This document shows positions 53,854 through 63,900 of a DNA stretch of 64,000 nucleotides, one piece after another. Source of the stretch: JAEMQF01 sp963850525 (GTDB lineage: Bacteria; Pseudomonadota; Gammaproteobacteria; Burkholderiales; Burkholderiaceae_C); assembly GCA_963850525.1 (NCBI GenBank), contig CAWKLQ010000001.1, positions 744,001 to 808,000 of the forward strand, given 5' to 3'. Made by a program: the position numbers and the translations under genes. The first letter of the stretch is position 1. Every line of letters begins with the position of its first letter. The notes beneath the pieces are model-generated. The model was not told the DNA's origin. It made no database searches and saw only the letters and a program-made list of their open reading frames with translations.

Positions 53854-54615
53854 TCAGTGGCCTCCCAGGTAGGCGGTTTGAACCTCGGGGCTCGCGCGCA
53901 CCGCCTCGGGCGTGTCGCACGCGATCACCTGGCCGTTCACCATCACCGTGATGCGGTCGGCGATGCGGAACACCGCGTCCATGTCGTGCTCGACGAGCAG
54001 GATGGCGTGGCCGGTTTTGAGCTCGGCCAGCAGCGCGAGCATGCGGTCGGTTTCCTCGGCGCCCATGCCGGCGAGCGGTTCGTCCAGCAGCAACACTTCG
54101 GGGCCGGTGGCCAGGCACATCGCGATCTCCAACTGGCGTTTCTGGCCATGTGCGAGCAGGCCGGCGCCGCGGTCGAGGAGTTTGTCGAGCCCGGCGCGCG
54201 TGGCGGCGGCGCGCGCCGCCGCCGTGCTGGCCTCGCACTGCTGGGCGTTGCTCAGCCAGGCCCAGGGTTTTTGGGTGCGCGCTTGCGCCGCGAGGCGGCA
54301 GTTCTCGAACACGCTGAAGGTGGGGTAGATCGTGTTGCGCTGGTAGCTGCGGCCGAGGCCCGCGCGCGCGCGCCGCGGCTGGCTCCATGCGGTCACGTCG
54401 CGGCCGAGCAGCTCGACCTGGCCGCTGCTGGGCTCGATCTCTCCCGACAGGATGTTGATCAGCGTCGACTTGCCCGCGCCGTTGGTGCCGATCACCGCGT
54501 GCACAGCGCCGCGCTGCAGTTCGATCGAGACCCGATCGACGGCGACCAGGCCGCCCCAGCGGCGTGTGATGTCGCGGCCGCGCAGCAGTACGCCGGTGGA
54601 ATCAGACGGCTTCAT
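53854..54615 (-). CDS. livG: Branched-chain-type ABC transporter ATP-binding protein (LivG)
   Basis: 253 residues. Walker A GTNGAGKST, LivG-type Q-loop RSYQRNTIYPTFSVFENCRL, signature-region LLAHGQKRQLEIAMCLA, Walker B VLLLDEPLAGMGAEE. The ATG at 54615 overlaps the end of livM by 14 bp. The C-terminal PEVQTAYLGGH is the standard LivG ending. Confidence 0.94.
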   Translation of the reverse strand: MKPSDSTGVLLRGRDITRRWGGLVAVDRVSIELQRGAVHAVIGTNGAGKSTLINILSGEIEPSSGQVELLGRDVTAWSQPRRARAGLGRSYQRNTIYPTFSVFENCRLAAQARTQKPWAWLSNAQQCEASTAAARAAATRAGLDKLLDRGAGLLAHGQKRQLEIAMCLATGPEVLLLDEPLAGMGAEETDRMLALLAELKTGHAILLVEHDMDAVFRIADRITVMVNGQVIACDTPEAVRASPEVQTAYLGGH

Positions 54616-55624
54616 CGGCAGCCTCCGTCGAGGGGCGGCGCCGCGCACCGAACAGGCGTTCTCGTACCTGGGCCGGAATGTCGACCAAGCCGCGCGGCAG
54701 CAGCGCGACGCTGGCGATGATCGCCAGGCCGAGACCGAGATGCCAATGCTTCGCGAAGCCGCGGAAAATCGCTTCCGACTGGAAGAACTCCTGCAACAGC
54801 GTGAACGCGAATGCGCCGATCAACGCGCCGCGCAAGTGGCCGAGGCCGCCGAGGATGATCATGATGAGGACCGCGCCCGAAAAATGCCAGCTCAGCAACT
54901 CGGGGTTGACGAAGCCGTCTTTCACCGCGAACAGGAAGCCGGCGAGGCCGGCGATGCCACCCGAAATCGTGAATGCGGCAAGCTTGTACGGGTAGGTCGA
55001 AAAACCCGTCGCGCGCATGCGTTGCTCGTTGACCTTGATTCCGGCCAGCGCGCGGCCGAAACGCGAGCGCCCGAGCAGCGCGAGAAAGGCGAACACCCCC
55101 ATCAGACACGCCAGGATGAAGAAGTAGAAAGCGTGTCCCTTCTCCAGGTCGAACACGCCGCCGGGCGTGGTGCCCAGTGTCGGTTTGGCCGTGAGGTAAA
55201 TGCCGTCGGTGCCGCCGCCGAGCGGCGTGTCGTGCACGACGTAATACGCCATCTGCGCGAACGCGAGCGTGACCATGATGAAGTAAACGCCCTTGGTGCG
55301 CAGCGACAGCGCGCCGACGATCAAGGCGTAAGCGGCGGCGGCCAGCACGCAGGCCGGCAACAGCCAGAGCAGCGACGCCGTACCGTTCTGCGGCGAGAGC
55401 AGCACGGTGGCGTACGCGCCAATACCGAAGAACGCCGCCTGGCCGAAGCACACGAGGCCAGTGCCGCCGACGAGCAGTTCCAGGCTCAACGCGAACACGG
55501 CGAAGATCATGATCTTGGCGATCAGGTCGACGCCGAACTTGCCGGCGATGAGCGGGTAGAGCGCGAGCGCGGCGAACGCGAGCACGACGAAAATCGCGCG
55601 CGATGAGAGGTTCGACGGCTTCAT
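54602..55624 (-). CDS. livM: Branched-chain-type ABC transporter permease (LivM)
   Basis: 340 residues with eight to ten predicted helices and the LivM signature GKLGRALAGIKVNEQRMRATGF-like segment (FGRALAGIKVNEQRMRATG). Begins 4 bp after livH. The extra Arg-rich C-terminus is slightly longer than the E. coli protein. Confidence 0.94.
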   Translation of the reverse strand: MKPSNLSSRAIFVVLAFAALALYPLIAGKFGVDLIAKIMIFAVFALSLELLVGGTGLVCFGQAAFFGIGAYATVLLSPQNGTASLLWLLPACVLAAAAYALIVGALSLRTKGVYFIMVTLAFAQMAYYVVHDTPLGGGTDGIYLTAKPTLGTTPGGVFDLEKGHAFYFFILACLMGVFAFLALLGRSRFGRALAGIKVNEQRMRATGFSTYPYKLAAFTISGGIAGLAGFLFAVKDGFVNPELLSWHFSGAVLIMIILGGLGHLRGALIGAFAFTLLQEFFQSEAIFRGFAKHWHLGLGLAIIASVALLPRGLVDIPAQVRERLFGARRRPSTEAADEAV

Positions 55625-55628
55625 CGCA

Positions 55629-56510
55629 TCATCCTGCCTTGAACAAACCGTCCGGCTTCCACAGCAGGATCAGCGCCATCAATACGTAGACGAGCACGCC
55701 CGCGGCCTGCGGGAAGATCACCTTGCCGAAGGTGTCGACAAACCCGATCAACAGCGCCGCGACGAGCGCGCCGCGGATCGAGCCGATGCCGCCGATCACG
55801 ACGACGACGAAGCAAATGATGAGCACCGTGTTGCCCATGCCGGGGTAGACGGAAGACACCGGCGCCGCCACCATGCCGGCGAGCACGGCGATCGCCACAC
55901 CGGCGGCGAACACGACGCGGTACAGAAACTTGATGTCAATGCCGAGCGACTGCACCATCTCTCGGTTCGTGCTGCCTGCGCGGATCATCATTCCCAGGCG
56001 GGTGCGCGTGAACACGAAGTACATGCCCAGGGCCAGCGCCAGGCAAACGCCAGAGATGAAGAGTCGGTAAACGGGGTAGGTCATCACGTCGCCGAGCGGC
56101 AGCGTGCCGGCGAGGATTTCGGGAGCCTTCACGCCGTAGACGTCGTCACCGACGAGGATGCTGCGCAGCTCCTCGAACACGAGGATCAGGCCGTAAGTCA
56201 TCAACACCTGTTGCAGGTGTTCGCGCTCGTACAGGAAGCTGAAGAAAGCCCACTCGAGCACGTAGCCGAGCAGCACCGCGAGCACCAGGCCGACGGCGAG
56301 GACCGCGAAAAACCCGCCGCCGAACGTGCCGGCAACGAAGGGCGCGAGCGCATACGCCATGTACGCGCCGATCATGTAGAAGCTGCCATGCGCGAGGTTG
56401 ATCACGCCCATGATGCCGAAGATCAGCGTCAAGCCGGAAGCCACCAGGAACAGCAGCAAGCCGTACTGGAGCGAATTCAGGCACTGGATGAGGAAGGTGG
56501 AGAGGTCCAT
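55629..56510 (-). CDS. livH: Branched-chain-type ABC transporter permease (LivH)
   Basis: 293 residues, eight or more helices. Family motifs GLTLIFGIMGVINLAHGSFYMIGAY at the start and RTRLGMMIRAGSTNREMVQSLGI in the coupling loop. ATG at 56510 gives the normal LivH N-terminus (MDLSTFLIQCLNSLQYG); further upstream is repeat DNA. Confidence 0.94.
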   Translation of the reverse strand: MDLSTFLIQCLNSLQYGLLLFLVASGLTLIFGIMGVINLAHGSFYMIGAYMAYALAPFVAGTFGGGFFAVLAVGLVLAVLLGYVLEWAFFSFLYEREHLQQVLMTYGLILVFEELRSILVGDDVYGVKAPEILAGTLPLGDVMTYPVYRLFISGVCLALALGMYFVFTRTRLGMMIRAGSTNREMVQSLGIDIKFLYRVVFAAGVAIAVLAGMVAAPVSSVYPGMGNTVLIICFVVVVIGGIGSIRGALVAALLIGFVDTFGKVIFPQAAGVLVYVLMALILLWKPDGLFKAG

Positions 56511-56524
56511 GGGGTGCTGCCCGT

Positions 56525-56598
56525 ACCCGATACGGGGTCGGGATCCATTTGTTGCGCGGTCGGCCACCGGTGGATCCCGGCGTTCGCCGGGATGACCG
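56525..56598. repeat. GGATCCCGG...CCGGGATGACC palindromic repeat (REP-like)
   Basis: GGTGGATCCCGGCGTTCGCC followed by GGGATGACC forms a hairpin between livH and livK, preceded by a degenerate partner (ACGGGGTCGGGATCC). The same unit occurs as an inverted pair at 63782-63853. Could stabilise upstream livK mRNA or attenuate. Confidence 0.75.
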
Positions 56599-56616
56599 GA
56601 TCGTGCGAACCGGCCC

Positions 56617-57795
56617 CTACATCTTGCAGCCGCGCCCCGGGTCTTCCAGCCCCTTGCTGGCGACGCCGATGACCTTGTTCTCCTTGCCGACGACCTGGCG
56701 CAGGTACAGGTCCTGCACCGGGTTGTGCGACTTGGAAATCGTGAATGTGCCGCGCGGGCTGTCGATCTTGGCCTTCTCCAGCGCGGCAGCGAACTCGGCC
56801 TTCTTCGAGACATCGCCCTTCACTGCCGCGAGGCCGATCGCCAGCATCTGCGCTGCGTCGTAGCCCTGCATCGCGTAGACGTCGGGCTGCAACCTGTAGG
56901 CTTTGGCGTATTCGAGGCGGAACTTGTTGTCGCGCGGCGTGCCCAGGCTGTCGGCGTAGTGCAGCGCGGTGAAGATGCCCTCGGCGTCGGCGCCTTGCGC
57001 TTCGAGCGTGCCGTCGGTCAGGAAGCCCGTGCCGAACAGCGGAATGTTTTTCTTCAGGCCCGCGGCCGCGTAGTCCTTGACGAACTTGACGGCGCCGCCG
57101 CCGGCGAAGAACGCGAACACGGCGTCGGGCTTCGCTGCGGCGATGTCGGTCAGCAGCGCCTGGAATTCTACGCCCGGGAACGGCAGGTTCAACTCCTTGA
57201 TCACTTGGCCTCCGCCCTTCTCGAACGCCTCTTTGAAGCCGCCCACCATCTCATCCCCGGCGGCGTATTTCCAGGTGATCGTCACGGCGCGTTTGTGGCC
57301 GCGCTTGGCCATCGCCTCGCCCGTGGCGTAGCCGGGTTGCCAGTTGGTAAAGGAGCTGCGGAAAATGTTGGGCGCGCACATCGCCCCGGTCACCGCGCCG
57401 GCGCCGGCGTTGGGAACGATGAGCAGCGTGCCGGTGTCTTTCGCCACCTTGGCCATCGCCATCGCGACGCCGCTGTGCACGGTGCCGACAATCACGTCCA
57501 CGTTGTCGCGCTTGATCAGCTTGTTCACGTTGTCGGTGGCTTTGGAGGGCTCGGACTCGTCGTCGACCTTGAAAAATTCGATCTCGCGCCCGCCGAGCTT
57601 GCCGCCCTGCTCGGCGACGTGCAGTCGAAAGCCGTTTTCGATGGCCGTGCCGAGCGCCGCGAAGGTGCCGGTCGCGGGCAGCATCAGGCCGACCTTGAGT
57701 TTGGCCTGGGCCTGGGCCTGGGCATTCTCCAGCGGCGCGCCGAGGGCCGTGAGCGCGGCCGCTGCGGCGATCAGGGTGTGGCGGATCGTCTTCAT
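56617..57795 (-). CDS. livK: Branched-chain-type ABC transporter substrate-binding protein (LivK family)
   Basis: 392-residue periplasmic protein, signal peptide ending about ENAQAQAQA, then KLKVGLMLPATGTFAALGTAIENGF, the start of Peripla_BP_6 binding proteins. The KAYRLQPDVYAMQGYDAAQML segment is typical of aromatic-acid binding members. ATG at 57795 overlaps the upstream hydrolase stop (ATGA). Benzoate or a related aromatic acid is the likely ligand, from linkage to bclA (inference). Confidence 0.92.
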   Translation of the reverse strand: MKTIRHTLIAAAAALTALGAPLENAQAQAQAKLKVGLMLPATGTFAALGTAIENGFRLHVAEQGGKLGGREIEFFKVDDESEPSKATDNVNKLIKRDNVDVIVGTVHSGVAMAMAKVAKDTGTLLIVPNAGAGAVTGAMCAPNIFRSSFTNWQPGYATGEAMAKRGHKRAVTITWKYAAGDEMVGGFKEAFEKGGGQVIKELNLPFPGVEFQALLTDIAAAKPDAVFAFFAGGGAVKFVKDYAAAGLKKNIPLFGTGFLTDGTLEAQGADAEGIFTALHYADSLGTPRDNKFRLEYAKAYRLQPDVYAMQGYDAAQMLAIGLAAVKGDVSKKAEFAAALEKAKIDSPRGTFTISKSHNPVQDLYLRQVVGKENKVIGVASKGLEDPGRGCKM

Positions 57796-58651
57796 CGTCT
57801 CTCTCCTTGGGAATGGTGTTGGATGAAATGGGAGCTTGCAATGATCACCCGTTCGGGCTGATCGCGATGCGGGGAATGCCCGCATTCATCCAGCTCGAGC
57901 AGTTGGGTCTGGGGCAGACGCCGCGCGATGCCGCGGATCTGCTCCAGCGTTCCGTATTCGTCGTCGATGCCTTGCATCGCCAGCAGTGGGCAGGCGACGG
58001 TCTGGATTTCCGCGGCGATCGACCAGTGGCGAAACGCCGGCAGCAGCCAGACGCGGTTCCAGCCCCAGAACGCCGAATCGGGATCGTCGTGGTACTTCGC
58101 GAGGCGTTGCTTCAGGTCTGTCTTCAGGTACGCGTCGCGCGCTTTCGCGATGCTTTGCACCGACACGTCTTCGACCATGATGTGCGGCGCGGCGGCGATG
58201 ACGCCGGCCACGGCCAGTGGGTACTTCGCCGCGTAAAGCAGCGCGATCGAGGCGCCGTCGCTGTGGCCGAACAGCCAGGGCGGCTCGGCCGCGGCATCGA
58301 TGGCCAGCGCCTTGAACAGCGCCGGCAGCACCTGGTGCGCCTGGGCGTGCATGAAGTCGACGTCCCACGCTTCGTCCGTCGCGCGCGGCGTCGAGCGGCC
58401 ATAGCCGGGGCGCGAGTAGACGAGGCCCCGGCAGCCGGCAGCCCGGCACAGTTGCGCGGGGAAGTCTTTCCACATCGCCAGCGACCCCAGGCCTTCGTGC
58501 AGGAACACGATCAGCGGCGCATCTCGGTCGGTCGCGACTATCCACTGGTGCTCGATGCGCACGCGGCGCCCGGCCCAGTCGATTTCGGCGAAGCCGATCG
58601 TGGCGTCGCGCCCTCGGACTTTGGCGTTCGCGGAGACGGCGAGCGAAGCTG

Positions 58652-58655
<4 letters not shown>
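57792..58655 (-). CDS. Alpha/beta hydrolase of the benzoate cluster
   Basis: 287 residues starting at GTG 58655, which overlaps the bclA stop (GTGA). Oxyanion strand IVFLHEGLGSLAMW, nucleophile elbow FGHSDGASIALLYA (Ser), acid in GIDDEYG and His in DECGHSPHRDQPE. This hydrolase is regularly found in box clusters and may be a thioesterase that rescues trapped CoA, but its role has not been defined. Coupled to both bclA and livK. Confidence 0.88.
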
Positions 58656-60235
<1,580 letters not shown>

Positions 60236-60307
60236 CGATGTGTCTCCTGGATCGTTTCGTTATGGACTCGCGTCGCCGCGGTGTCGGTCGCTGTCGTTCA
60301 TTGCCCC

Positions 60308-60772
60308 TCAGCGAGTGAAATCGATGCGCCCGTCGGGCAGCAGGTACAGCACCAGCGAGCGTCCCTGCGCGACCGTCGGCCGGTGCGCGCTGCCGGGCGG
60401 GCACACCAGCCAGCCGGCGGGCCGGTCGTCGAACGTGGCGTCGCCCTCGATCGGCATGATCAGGTCGATCTCGCCCAGCGGATGCGCGTGGTGCGGGCCG
60501 GCGATGTCTTGCATATCTACAACGTCGACCGAGAAGCCATGCAGGTCGGGCGCGGGCTTGAAGATGCGGCCGTAGCGAATTCCGCCGCCTTCGCGATCGC
60601 ACAGCCAACCTTGCGCGACGCCACTCTGGCAGGCCTGCTTCAAGTTGAGATAGGTCGCGCTGCTCGGGCCGTGTTCGGCGTTCAGCCAAGTGTCGAGCGC
60701 TGCGTCGAGCGGGCGCCCGGCAAGCTGCGCGGTCAGTTCGGCGATCTGTTGGCGAAATTCGGTCGGCGTCAC
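60308..60772 (-). CDS. DUF4863 family protein (4-hydroxylaminobenzoate lyase-like)
   Basis: 154 residues with a cupin-like core (GPHHAHPLGEIDLIMPIEGDATFDDRPAGWLVCPPGSAHRPTV), including possible metal-ligand histidines. DUF4863 includes PnbB-type 4-hydroxylaminobenzoate lyases, but most members sit beside benzoate-CoA genes in organisms without nitrobenzoate use. First gene of the minus-strand box arm, divergent from boxR. Its role here is unknown; an aromatic side-product detoxifier is possible. Confidence 0.82.
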   Translation of the reverse strand: MTPTEFRQQIAELTAQLAGRPLDAALDTWLNAEHGPSSATYLNLKQACQSGVAQGWLCDREGGGIRYGRIFKPAPDLHGFSVDVVDMQDIAGPHHAHPLGEIDLIMPIEGDATFDDRPAGWLVCPPGSAHRPTVAQGRSLVLYLLPDGRIDFTR

Positions 60773-60819
60773 GGGTCTTGCTCCTGATGGTTCTCAAACT
60801 GCGCGGATTTGAAAGGGAC

Positions 60820-60848
60820 TTGCCCGATTTCAAAAGATGCAGTATGGT
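60820..60848 (+). promoter_or_regulatory. Candidate boxR promoter
   Basis: TTGCCC (60820-60825) and TATGGT (60843-60848) with a 17-bp spacer form a plausible sigma-70 promoter about 30 nt before the boxR start. A TGCA-N6-TGCG site overlaps the -10 box. The opposite-direction promoter for DUF4863-bclA could not be fixed. Confidence 0.45.
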
Positions 60849-60851
60849 GCG
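60838..60851. promoter_or_regulatory. Candidate BoxR operator in the boxR/DUF4863 divergent region
   Basis: TGCA-GTATGG-TGCG fits a TGCA-N6-TGCA-type site with one mismatch, and the same pattern occurs three more times before boxC. From memory, BoxR of Azoarcus recognises this kind of motif; no binding data exist for this genome. Confidence 0.5.
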
Positions 60852-60880
60852 TGCATGAACTTTACGGATAGTCCGAAAGC

Positions 60881-61981
60881 ATGTCAAGCACAATAATGCA
60901 TTCACTAGGGATAACACCTAAACCGACTTCCAAGCGCGCCGCCCGGCCCGCGCCGCGGCCGGTTGCCAGTCCGGCCGCCAAGTCGGCCGCCCATCAGGCC
61001 CCTAAAACCGCGGCCAAGTCTGCCGTTGCGTTCGGGGCCAGCGCAGCCAGGCGCGCCGCTGCGGCCGAAGCCTTGCGCCCCTCAACCGATTCCGACTCCG
61101 ACCGCAACCCCTTCCTCGCCGCTTTGGGCGAGCGCGTGCGTGCGCTGCGCGCCCGGCGCGGCATGACGCGCAAGGCGGTCGCACTCGCGGCCGATGTTTC
61201 CGAGCGCCACCTCGCGAACCTGGAATACGGCACCGGCAACGCGTCGATCCTGATCTTGTTGCAAGTGGCGCAGGCGCTGCAATGTTCGCTCGCCGAAATG
61301 CTGGGCGACGTGACGACGTCCAGCCCCGAATGGTTGATGCTGCGCGAGATGCTCGAACGCAGCGACGACGCCACGCTGCGCCGGGTGCGCATCGCCGTGG
61401 GTGAGCTGCTCGGCACGGGTGGCGCCAACGACAGCGGCAAGGCGGCGCGCAGTTCGCGCGTGGCGTTGATCGGGCTGCGCGGCGCCGGCAAGTCCACGCT
61501 CGGGCAGATGTTGGCCGACGACCTGGGCTTCCCGTTCGTCGAACTGAGCCGCGAGATCGAGAAGTTCGCCGGCTGCAGCATCTCCGAAATCCAGGCGCTG
61601 TATGGTCAGAACGCGTATCGCCGCTACGAGCGTCGCGCCCTCGAAGAAGCGATCCAGATCTACCCCGAGGCGGTGATCGCCACGCCGGGCGGAATCGTCT
61701 CGGACCCGGCCACGTTCAATCAGTTGCTCGCGCACTGCACCACGGTGTGGCTCCACGCCGACCCGGAAGACCACATGAAGCGCGTGATCGCGCAGGGCGA
61801 TACGCGGCCGATGGCGGCGAGCAAGGAGGCGATGCAGGACCTCAAAGGCATCCTCGCCGGGCGTGCGGCGTTCTATTCGAAGGCAGAGTTCAAAGTCGAC
61901 ACGAGCGCCCAGCCGCTGGTGGCGACGTTCGTCGAGCTGCGCGATACGGTGCGCGCTGCCTTGCGGATCGATCAAGGGTAA
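60881..61981 (+). CDS. boxR: BoxR benzoyl-CoA-responsive repressor (HTH-XRE plus shikimate kinase-like domain)
   Basis: 366 residues. XRE helix-turn-helix at about 83-137 (LGERVRALRARRGMTRKAVALAADVSERHLANLE) and a shikimate kinase-like effector domain from about 190 with P-loop GLRGAGKST (198-206). This fusion is diagnostic of BoxR/BzdR, which release DNA on binding benzoyl-CoA. Unusual is a 70-residue N-terminal Ala/Lys/Pro/Arg-rich extension, low-complexity and not expected in the family. A second ATG at 60896 lies 15 bp in; no later start would keep the domain intact with a good ribosome site. Confidence 0.94.
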   Translation: MSSTIMHSLGITPKPTSKRAARPAPRPVASPAAKSAAHQAPKTAAKSAVAFGASAARRAAAAEALRPSTDSDSDRNPFLAALGERVRALRARRGMTRKAVALAADVSERHLANLEYGTGNASILILLQVAQALQCSLAEMLGDVTTSSPEWLMLREMLERSDDATLRRVRIAVGELLGTGGANDSGKAARSSRVALIGLRGAGKSTLGQMLADDLGFPFVELSREIEKFAGCSISEIQALYGQNAYRRYERRALEEAIQIYPEAVIATPGGIVSDPATFNQLLAHCTTVWLHADPEDHMKRVIAQGDTRPMAASKEAMQDLKGILAGRAAFYSKAEFKVDTSAQPLVATFVELRDTVRAALRIDQG

Positions 61982-61995
61982 ACACCGACTCCTTA

Positions 61996-62009
61996 TGCAC
62001 AAAAGTGCT
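61996..62009. promoter_or_regulatory. Candidate BoxR operator 1 before boxC
   Basis: TGCA-CAAAAG-TGCT, ending at the first base of the -35 box of the boxC promoter. Confidence 0.45.
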
Positions 62010-62038
62010 TGACTCGATCGAAGAACTGGCACTATGAT
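62009..62038 (+). promoter_or_regulatory. boxC sigma-70 promoter candidate
   Basis: TTGACT (62009-62014), 18-bp spacer, TATGAT (62033-62038). A strong match, in the 113-bp gap between boxR and boxC. It is bracketed by TGCA-N6-TGCA-like sites, which suggests repression by occlusion. Confidence 0.65.
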
Positions 62039-62041
62039 GCC
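62028..62041. promoter_or_regulatory. Candidate BoxR operator 2 over the boxC -10 box
   Basis: GGCA-CTATGA-TGCC, a perfect inverted repeat of GGCA/TGCC with the -10 element inside it. Confidence 0.45.
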
Positions 62042-62062
62042 TTTCATCGAGTCCCAATCCAA

Positions 62063-62076
62063 TGCACTTTGATGCG
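62063..62076. promoter_or_regulatory. Candidate BoxR operator 3 in the boxC leader
   Basis: TGCA-CTTTGA-TGCG, same form as the site before boxR. It lies in the leader about 20 bp before the chosen GTG start; if an upstream ATG at 62062 were used it would be coding. Confidence 0.4.
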
Positions 62077-62094
62077 CCACCCGAGGAGATTTCC

Positions 62095-63753
62095 GTGAGC
62101 ACTGCCCCCCGCGTCGACTACCAGACCCACCCGTCCCAGTACAAGCACTGGAAGCTCAAATTCGAGGGGCCGGTGGCGACGCTCGCCGCCGACTTCGATG
62201 AAAACGCCGGCCTGCGCCCCGGCTACAAACTGAAATTGAACAGCTACGACCTGGGTGTGGACATTGAGCTCAACGACGCGATCAACCGGGTCCGCTTCGA
62301 GCACCCCGAGGTGCGCACCGTCGTCGTGACGAGCGCGAAAGAGAAAGTGTTCTGCTCGGGCGCGAACATCTTCATGCTGGGAGTCTCGTCGCACGCGTGG
62401 AAGGTCAACTTCTGCAAGTTCACGAACGAAACACGCAACGGCCTGGAAGATTCATCGACACACTCCGGCCTGAAATTCCTGGCCGCCGTGAACGGTGCTT
62501 GCGCAGGCGGCGGATATGAGCTGGCGCTGGCGTGCGACGAGATCATCCTGGTCGACGACCGTTCGAGCGCGGTGAGCCTGCCCGAAGTGCCGCTGCTCGG
62601 CGTGCTGCCCGGCACGGGAGGCCTGACGCGCGTGACCGACAAGAAACACGTGCGCCACGACCTCGCCGATCTGTTCTGCACCAGTGTGGAAGGCGTACGC
62701 GGCCAGAAGGCGAAAGACTGGCGGCTGGTCGACGACATCGCCAAGCCGCAGGTCTTCGCGCAGAAAGTTCAGGAGCGCGCGCTGCAACTTGCGGCGCAGA
62801 GCGACCGCCCGGCCGGCGCCAAAGGCGTGGCGCTGACGAAGCTGAACGTGACGACAGAGGCCGACGCGCTGCGCTATGAATTCGTGACGGTCGAGATCGA
62901 CCGCACCAAGCGCACCGCCACCTTCACCGTGAAGGCTCCAAGCCAGGCGCAGCCGACGACGCCGGAGGCGATCGTCGCCGCGGGCGTGGGCTGGTGGCCG
63001 TTGCAGATGGGCCGCGAACTCGAAGACGCGATCCTGCAGATGCGCACCAACGAGCTCGACATCGGCACCTGGCTAGTCAAGACGCAAGGCGACGCGGCCG
63101 CAGTCCTTGCGAGCGACGCGACGCTGCTCGCGCACAAGAACCACTGGCTGGTGCGCGAAACGACAGGGCTGCTGCGCCGCACCTTCAGCCGGCTCGATGT
63201 GTCGTCGCGCAGCCTGTTCGCGCTGGTCGAGCCGGGTTCGTGTTTCGCCGGCAGCCTGCTGGAACTCGCGCTGGCTTGTGACCGCATCTACCACCTGGCA
63301 CTGCCCGACGACGCCGCCAAGGCGCCCAAGATCACGGTAAATGAAGTCAACTTCGGCGTGGTTCCGATGGTCACCGGCCAGAGCCGGCTGCAGCGCCGCT
63401 TCTACGACGAGAAGCCCGCGCTCGACGCGGTGCGCTCGAAGCTGGGTCAATCGCTCGACGCCGACGCCGCGTTCGCGCTCGGCCTCGTGACGAGCAACCC
63501 GGACGACATCGACTGGGCGGATGAGGTCCGCATCGCGATCGAAGAGCGGATTTCGATGTCACCCGATGCCCTGACCGGCATGGAAGCGAACCTGCGCTTC
63601 AATGGCCCGGAGAACATGTTCACGCGCGTCTTCGGCCGGCTCACGGCGTGGCAGAACTGGATCTTCCAGCGGCCGAATGCGGTGGGTGAAAAGGGCGCAT
63701 TGAAGGTCTATGGAAAAGGCGACAAAGCGGCTTTCGACTGGAACCGCGTCTAA
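62095..63753 (+). CDS. boxC: 2,3-epoxybenzoyl-CoA dihydrolase BoxC
   Basis: About 552 residues from the GTG at 62095, which follows GAGGAG and gives the family start STAPRVDYQTHPSQYKHWKL. An ATG at 62062 is in frame but lacks a ribosome site. Enoyl-CoA hydratase-type fold repeated twice; AVNGACAGGGYELALACDEIILVDD and LPEVPLLGVLPGTGGLTRV are BoxC hallmarks. It opens the epoxide ring of 2,3-epoxybenzoyl-CoA, releasing formate and the C6 semialdehyde-CoA. First gene of the boxCB operon. Confidence 0.95.
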   Translation: MSTAPRVDYQTHPSQYKHWKLKFEGPVATLAADFDENAGLRPGYKLKLNSYDLGVDIELNDAINRVRFEHPEVRTVVVTSAKEKVFCSGANIFMLGVSSHAWKVNFCKFTNETRNGLEDSSTHSGLKFLAAVNGACAGGGYELALACDEIILVDDRSSAVSLPEVPLLGVLPGTGGLTRVTDKKHVRHDLADLFCTSVEGVRGQKAKDWRLVDDIAKPQVFAQKVQERALQLAAQSDRPAGAKGVALTKLNVTTEADALRYEFVTVEIDRTKRTATFTVKAPSQAQPTTPEAIVAAGVGWWPLQMGRELEDAILQMRTNELDIGTWLVKTQGDAAAVLASDATLLAHKNHWLVRETTGLLRRTFSRLDVSSRSLFALVEPGSCFAGSLLELALACDRIYHLALPDDAAKAPKITVNEVNFGVVPMVTGQSRLQRRFYDEKPALDAVRSKLGQSLDADAAFALGLVTSNPDDIDWADEVRIAIEERISMSPDALTGMEANLRFNGPENMFTRVFGRLTAWQNWIFQRPNAVGEKGALKVYGKGDKAAFDWNRV

Positions 63754-63760
63754 TCAATCA

Positions 63761-63879
63761 ACCCTCACCCCAACCCTTGCCTGTCATCCCGGCACACGCC
63801 GGGATCCACCCTCAGAACGTGACCGTGGATCCCGGCTTTCGCCGGGGTGACAGATGCTCTCCCTGCAAGGGCGGGGGAG
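63761..63879. repeat. Nested intergenic repeats between boxC and boxB
   Basis: The outer parts (CCCTCACCCCAACCCTT at 63762 and CTCTCCCTGCAAGGGCGGGG at about 63857) are the two halves of the same repeat seen at 53084-53131. Between them lies an inverted pair of the GGATCCCGG unit (63782-63809 and 63825-63853, about 15 nt apart), able to form a long hairpin. This suggests one repeat inserted into the other. Confidence 0.75.
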
Positions 63880-63900
63880 TAACACAACACGGAGCACATC

